From contig DJUV01000110.1 in NCBI GenBank assembly GCA_002440625.1, positions 1 to 16,123 of the forward strand: a stretch of 16,123 bases of DNA. Direction: 5' to 3'. The stretch comes from Rhodobacteraceae bacterium UBA6273 (GTDB lineage: Bacteria; Pseudomonadota; Alphaproteobacteria; Rhodobacterales; Rhodobacteraceae). Made by a program: the position numbers and the translations under genes. The notes under the pieces were generated by a model that searched no databases, had not been told where the DNA came from, and worked only from the letters and a program-made list of their open reading frames with translations. This document shows, in pieces, positions 12,109 through 16,123 of the stretch (position 1 is the first letter of the stretch; every line of letters begins with the position of its first letter).

Positions 12109-15100
12109 GTGAAACCCCCGCTTCGCCGCGCTATGAGCCCATCGCCCTGTCCGGCGAATCCACCGTCGTCGCCGAATTCCTGCCCGATCCTCAGGATGCA
12201 GCAGCGACGGGCTATCAATCCGAAGCCGAGCTTGAACGGGCCCTGATCCGGCAGTTACAGGCACAGGCCTATGAGTATCTGCCGATCGCCCATGAGGCCG
12301 ATCTGATCGCCAACCTGCGGGCGCAGTTGGAGCGGTTGAACAAGGTCACGCTCTCGGACGCCGAATGGGACCGCTTCTTCACGCAGCATATCGCCAGCGC
12401 CAATGACGGCATCCTGGAAAAGACCGCGCGTATCCAGGAGGACCATGTGCAGGTGCTGAAGCGCGACGATGGCACCTCGAAGAACATCACCCTGATCGAC
12501 AAGGCGAATATCCACAACAACAGGCTTCAGGTTGTCAACCAGTATGAGGTTCCCGGCGGCGAAGGCGGCGGCGCACACGCCAACCGCTATGACGTGACCA
12601 TTCTGGTGAACGGGTTGCCGATGGTGCATGTCGAGCTGAAACGCCGGGGCGTGGACATCCGCGAGGCGTTCAACCAGATCAACCGCTACAGCCGTGACAG
12701 CTTCTGGGCGGGTTCGGGTCTGTTCGACTATGTGCAGCTTTTCGTCATTTCGAACGGCACGCTGACCAAGTATTATTCGAACACCGTACGCGACGGCCAT
12801 CTTGCCGAGAGCCGGGGGAAACGGTCCCGGCAAAAGACCTCGAACAGCTTTGCCTTCACCAGTTGGTGGGCGGATGCGGCGAACCGCCCGATCACCGATC
12901 TGGCCGGCTTCACCCGGACCTTCTTCGCCAGGCATTCGATCCTAAACATCCTGACCCGCTATTGCGTGTTCGACGTGGACCGCAAGTTGCTGGTGATGCG
13001 ACCCTATCAGATCGTCGCGGCGGAACGCATCTTGCAACGCATCGGCACCGCCACCAATCACCGGCAGTTGGGCACGATCGCGGCGGGCGGCTATATCTGG
13101 CACACCACCGGCAGCGGCAAGACGCTGACCAGCTTCAAGGCGGCGCAACTGGCGCGCGGCCTGCCCGCCATCGACAAGGTGTTGTTCGTGGTGGACCGCA
13201 AGGATCTGGATTACCAGACCATGCGCGAATACGAACGGTTCGAGAAGGGCGCAGCCAATTCCAACACCTCGACCGCGGTGCTGCAACGGCAGTTGGAAGA
13301 CCCCAACGCCCGCATCATCATCACCACCATCCAGAAGCTGACGCGCTTCGTGGTCAAGAACCGCAAGCATCCGGTCTATGACGCGCATGTGGTGGTGATC
13401 TTCGACGAATGTCACCGCAGCCAGTTCGGCGACATGCACACCGAGATCACCAGGGTTTTTCGGCGCTATCACCTGTTCGGATTCACGGGTACACCGATCT
13501 TCGCCGAAAATTCCGCCAGCGGGGGCAATCCGCTGCGGCGCACGACCGAACAGGCTTTCGGCGACAAGCTGCACACCTACACGATTGTCGATGCGATCAA
13601 CGACAGGAACGTGCTGCCCTTCCGCATCGACTATATCAACACGATCAAGGCCGGAACGGCGATCCGTGACAAGCAGGTATCCGCCATCGATACGGAACGC
13701 GCCCTGCTGGCGCCCGAGCGGATTTCGCAGATTGTCGGCTATATCCGCGAGCATTTCGACCAGAAGACCCGCCGGGCCAGTTCCTATCGCCATGACGGCA
13801 AGCGGCTGGCCGGGTTCAACTCGCTGTTCGCCACGGCCTCGATCGAGGCGGCCAAACGCTATTATCTGGAGTTTGCCGCGCAGCAAACGGCTTTGCCCGA
13901 GGCGCGGCGGCTGAAGGTCGGGCTGATCTATAGCTTTGCCGCCAATGAAGACGATGAGGGCGGCCTGCTGGGCGAGGAAGAGTTCGAGACCGAGGGGTTG
14001 GACCAATCCTCGCGCGATTTTCTGGATGCGGCAATCAAGGATTACAACGCGCTTTTCGGCACCAGTTTCGATACCTCGGCCGAGAAGTTCCAGAACTATT
14101 ACAAGGATCTTTCGCAGCGCCTGAAAAAGCGCGAGCTCGATCTGGTGATCGTCGTCAACATGTTCCTGACCGGTTTCGACGCCACCACGCTGAACACGCT
14201 ATGGGCCGACAAGAACCTGAAGGCGCATGGATTAATCCAGGCCTATTCGCGCACCAACCGCATCCTCAACTCAGTCAAGACCTACGGCAATATCGTTTCC
14301 TTCCGCAACCTGGAACAGGAAACCAACGACGCGCTGGCGCTGTTCGGCAACAAGGACGCGAAGGGTATCGTGCTTCTGAAGCCCTACGGGGAATATTACC
14401 AGGAGTACAAGAAGCGGGTCGAGGAACTTCTTGCCGGGTTTCCCCTGGGCAGCGCGATTGTCGGTGAGACCACCCAGAAGGCATTCATCAAGCTTTTCGG
14501 CTTGATCCTGCGACTGAAGAACATCCTTGTCGCGTTTGACGATTTCTCCGGAAACGAGATTCTGAGCGAGCGCGATTTTCAGGACTATCAGAGCCTGTAT
14601 CTGAACCTGCACGCCGAGTTCCGTGCTGCGTCGGCGGCCTACAAGGAGGCGATCAATGATGACGTGGTGTTCGAGATCGAGCTCATCAAGCAGGTGGAGA
14701 TTAACGTCGATTACATCCTGCTGCTGGTCGAGCGATACCTGAAGAAGAAGGGCACGGGCGAGGACAAGGAAATCCGCGCCACCATCGACCGTGCGGTCAA
14801 CTCGAGCCCGTCCCTGCGCAACAAGAAGGATCTTATCGAGCAATTCGTCGACACCGTTTCCACAAAGGCCAGGGTGGATGCGCAATGGCAGGCCTTCGTG
14901 GCGGCGAAGAAGGCTGAGGAGCTGGAACGCATCATCGCGGAAGAGAACCTGAACGCGGAGGCGACCCGCAGCTTCATTGACAGCGCCTTCCGAGATGGCA
15001 GCGTGCCCGCCACTGGTACGGCGATCACCAGGATCCTGCCGCCGGTATCGCGGTTCTCCAAGAACAATGGCCATGCGGCCAAGAAACGAACCGTTCTGGA

Positions 15101-15143
15101 CAGGCTGGCGGCTTTCTTCGAACGATATTTTGGTCTGGCCTAA
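12105..15143 (+). CDS. hsdR: type I restriction endonuclease subunit HsdR
   Basis: HsdR is the translocating motor and nuclease of the type I complex, cleaving unmodified DNA away from its site. Its 1012 residues closely follow EcoR124I HsdR. The N-terminal PD-(D/E)xK nuclease shows D163 in RYDVTILVNG, then E177 and K179 in VELKRRG. A RecA-like helicase pair follows: Walker A TGSGKT (335-340), DECH (434-437), FTGTP (460-464), NMFLTGFD (685-692) and QAYSRTNR (712-719). A helical C-terminal domain (about 750-1012) completes it and should bind the methyltransferase core. No motif appears lost, so restriction should be active when a functional HsdS is available. The start overlaps the hsdS stop. 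A convergent gene ends 48 bp beyond the hsdR stop, with no clear terminator between. Confidence 0.97.
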   Translation: MSETPASPRYEPIALSGESTVVAEFLPDPQDAAATGYQSEAELERALIRQLQAQAYEYLPIAHEADLIANLRAQLERLNKVTLSDAEWDRFFTQHIASANDGILEKTARIQEDHVQVLKRDDGTSKNITLIDKANIHNNRLQVVNQYEVPGGEGGGAHANRYDVTILVNGLPMVHVELKRRGVDIREAFNQINRYSRDSFWAGSGLFDYVQLFVISNGTLTKYYSNTVRDGHLAESRGKRSRQKTSNSFAFTSWWADAANRPITDLAGFTRTFFARHSILNILTRYCVFDVDRKLLVMRPYQIVAAERILQRIGTATNHRQLGTIAAGGYIWHTTGSGKTLTSFKAAQLARGLPAIDKVLFVVDRKDLDYQTMREYERFEKGAANSNTSTAVLQRQLEDPNARIIITTIQKLTRFVVKNRKHPVYDAHVVVIFDECHRSQFGDMHTEITRVFRRYHLFGFTGTPIFAENSASGGNPLRRTTEQAFGDKLHTYTIVDAINDRNVLPFRIDYINTIKAGTAIRDKQVSAIDTERALLAPERISQIVGYIREHFDQKTRRASSYRHDGKRLAGFNSLFATASIEAAKRYYLEFAAQQTALPEARRLKVGLIYSFAANEDDEGGLLGEEEFETEGLDQSSRDFLDAAIKDYNALFGTSFDTSAEKFQNYYKDLSQRLKKRELDLVIVVNMFLTGFDATTLNTLWADKNLKAHGLIQAYSRTNRILNSVKTYGNIVSFRNLEQETNDALALFGNKDAKGIVLLKPYGEYYQEYKKRVEELLAGFPLGSAIVGETTQKAFIKLFGLILRLKNILVAFDDFSGNEILSERDFQDYQSLYLNLHAEFRAASAAYKEAINDDVVFEIELIKQVEINVDYILLLVERYLKKKGTGEDKEIRATIDRAVNSSPSLRNKKDLIEQFVDTVSTKARVDAQWQAFVAAKKAEELERIIAEENLNAEATRSFIDSAFRDGSVPATGTAITRILPPVSRFSKNNGHAAKKRTVLDRLAAFFERYFGLA

Positions 15144-15191
15144 GGATTTGTTCCCCGCGTTTCAGTCGGCGGACGGAGAGTTCGTGGCGCA

Positions 15192-15575
15192 TCACTCGAG
15201 TTCGATCCGCTGTTCCGTCCACGGCGCAGGGAAAGATCCCATCAGCCGGGCGAGTGTTACCCCCGGCCCCTGCCGCCCGTCGAGGATCGCCTCGACGAGA
15301 TCGGGGGCCAGCTGCGTCAGCCGAAGAACCCGTGTGAGGTAGGAGACCGCAATGCCCTCGCGTGCAGCCAGTTCGGCGACCGTGACGAAATCCCCGGATT
15401 CCAACATCCGCTTCCAGCGAAACGCGCGCGCCAGCGCCTTGACCAGCGTATTGTCGGTCTTGTGGTTCTGCGGCGCGTTCGCCGGTAACAGGATCTCCTT
15501 ACGCCCGCCGCGCTTCACGACGCGGAACGGGACATGGATGGTCATGGTGTCGGGGATAGACGTGGCCCGGGTCAT
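15192..15575 (-). CDS. small helix-turn-helix protein adjoining the serine recombinase
   Basis: A 127-residue basic protein. Residues about 64-92 (VTVAELAAREGIAVSYLTRVLRLTQLAP) form a clear helix-turn-helix of the ParB/KorB type. The N-terminal half (HVPFRVVKRGGRKEILLP, 14-31; TLVKALARAFRWKRMLESGDF, 43-63) precedes it. I recognise it as a type often found directly after large serine recombinase genes in alphaproteobacteria, usually without an assigned function. Its ATG (15575-15573) overlaps the recombinase TGA (15574-15572) as ATGA, so it is translated from the same message. It may regulate the element or help the recombinase bind DNA; that is inference from context. The gene ends convergently with hsdR. 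Confidence 0.75.
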   Translation of the reverse strand: MTRATSIPDTMTIHVPFRVVKRGGRKEILLPANAPQNHKTDNTLVKALARAFRWKRMLESGDFVTVAELAAREGIAVSYLTRVLRLTQLAPDLVEAILDGRQGPGVTLARLMGSFPAPWTEQRIELE

Positions 15576-16123
15576 GCTTCGGCTCCGGCATCGGCGGTGA
15601 TTTCACGCGCCAGCGCCGCGAGCCCGTCCATGCGCAGGCGGACGTTGAGCCCGCTGACGCCGATCTCGACCCGCTCGACCAACAGGGCCACAATGCGCGC
15701 TTGTTCCGCCGGGAACAGTTCATCCCACAACGGATCGAGCTTCTGAAGGGCTGCTCGAGCGTCGGCCTCGGTGATCCCGTCGCCCTGCGGCCGCGCTGCC
15801 TTCCATGTGCCCGCGATAATCTCGGGCTGGCGGAAGACGGCACGCAGTTGGTCAACTACTGCCGCCTCGATGTCGCCAGCAGGGACGCGGCCGATGGGAC
15901 ACGCCCCCGCGCCATGCTTCAGCACCGTCTGGCTGACATAGTAGCGGTAGAGCCTGCCGCCCTTGCGCGTGTGCGTCGGCGAGAACGCGGCGCCATCGGG
16001 ACCGAAGAGGAGCCCCTTCAGCAGCGCGGGCGTGTCGGCGCGAGTCCGGGCGGCGCGCTTGCGGGGGCTTTCCTGCAGGATGGCGTGAACCTTGTCCCAA
16101 GTCTCGCGGTCGATGATCGCGTC
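15572..16123 (-). CDS. large serine recombinase, C-terminal part (cut by window edge)
   Basis: The 183 visible residues are the C-terminal part of a large serine recombinase, the class that integrates and excises phages, transposons and islands. The frame is open to the last base. It shows the end of the recombinase domain (DAIIDRETWDKVHAILQES), a stretch in the place of the zinc beta-ribbon (LLFGPDGAAFSPTHTRKGGRLYRYYVS), then GACPIGRVPAGDIEAAVVDQL and a helical tail. The usual first CxxC of the ribbon is absent, as in the alphaproteobacterial subgroup I recall. The catalytic N-terminal domain lies outside the window, so activity cannot be judged. It overlaps the small HTH gene by 4 nt. Apparent start codons at 15925 and 16100 are internal or in another frame. 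It suggests that the neighbouring R-M locus lies in or near a mobile element. Confidence 0.85.
   Translation of the reverse strand, partial: DAIIDRETWDKVHAILQESPRKRAARTRADTPALLKGLLFGPDGAAFSPTHTRKGGRLYRYYVSQTVLKHGAGACPIGRVPAGDIEAAVVDQLRAVFRQPEIIAGTWKAARPQGDGITEADARAALQKLDPLWDELFPAEQARIVALLVERVEIGVSGLNVRLRMDGLAALAREITADAGAEA

Noticed and set aside
12095..12115. An anticodon-nuclease gene (prrC-like) between hsdS and hsdR, as in some type I-C loci.
   Set aside because: The hsdS stop and the hsdR start overlap by four bases, leaving no space for one.
9288..16123. Specificity switching by DNA inversion between alternative hsdS genes using the nearby recombinase.
   Set aside because: Only one hsdS locus is present, no long inverted repeats between TRD-like segments were seen, and the recombinase is of the large serine type some 3.5 kb away.

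Overview
The window is high-GC bacterial DNA, and its gene content and protein sequences fit an alphaproteobacterium of the Rhodobacteraceae type. This placement is an inference from protein character and gene order; no 16S or other marker gene is present. There are two parts: a conserved housekeeping block (1 to about 7780) and an accessory block (about 7900 to 16123) carrying a type I restriction-modification (R-M) locus and, at the edge, mobile-element genes.

Housekeeping block. It begins inside an MscS-type mechanosensitive channel gene. Next come rsfS (ribosome silencing factor) and rlmH (23S rRNA pseudouridine-1915 methyltransferase), joined by a 1-nt stop/start overlap. A possible 19-codon leader ORF ends on the rsfS start codon. 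A class I/II PLP aminotransferase gene lies convergent to rlmH and divergent from gpmI. The plus-strand run gpmI - envC-like gene - ctpA - rppH is tightly packed and probably one operon: glycolysis, septal murein hydrolase activation, periplasmic proteolysis and mRNA 5'-end decapping. A complete tRNA-Ser(GCU) with encoded CCA follows at 7690-7779 and marks the end of the core-like DNA.

Accessory block. A minus-strand GIY-YIG/DUF4357 gene is divergent from a small Phd/YefM-type antitoxin gene with no toxin partner. Their roughly 50-bp shared start region holds a TGGCCA-ctt-TGGCCA palindrome inside a possible promoter. The antitoxin gene runs into hsdM, hsdS and hsdR. The HsdM and HsdR proteins closely resemble the EcoR124I (type I-C) family, and successive genes overlap by ATGA junctions except inside hsdS.

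Main discovery. hsdS is split into two frames exactly at a perfect heptanucleotide tandem repeat, six GCAGCGG units plus GCA. One extra unit, or two fewer, would fuse the halves into a normal two-domain HsdS of 419 or 412 residues. This is the architecture expected of a slipped-strand phase-variable switch. About 50 bp upstream, a second tandem repeat (12-bp units encoding ELEA) lies in the central spacer helix. That is the same position where the TAEL repeats of EcoR124I/EcoR124II set the spacing between the two half-sites. The gene therefore appears to carry two independent repeat-based dials: a frame switch that adds or removes the second target-recognition domain, and a ruler that changes half-site spacing. 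The downstream half has its own Shine-Dalgarno-like site and TTG start, so the split state may still make both halves.

The window ends with a minus-strand pair: the C-terminal part of a large serine recombinase and a small helix-turn-helix protein overlapping it by 4 nt. These suggest that the R-M locus sits in or beside a mobile island bounded on one side by tRNA-Ser.
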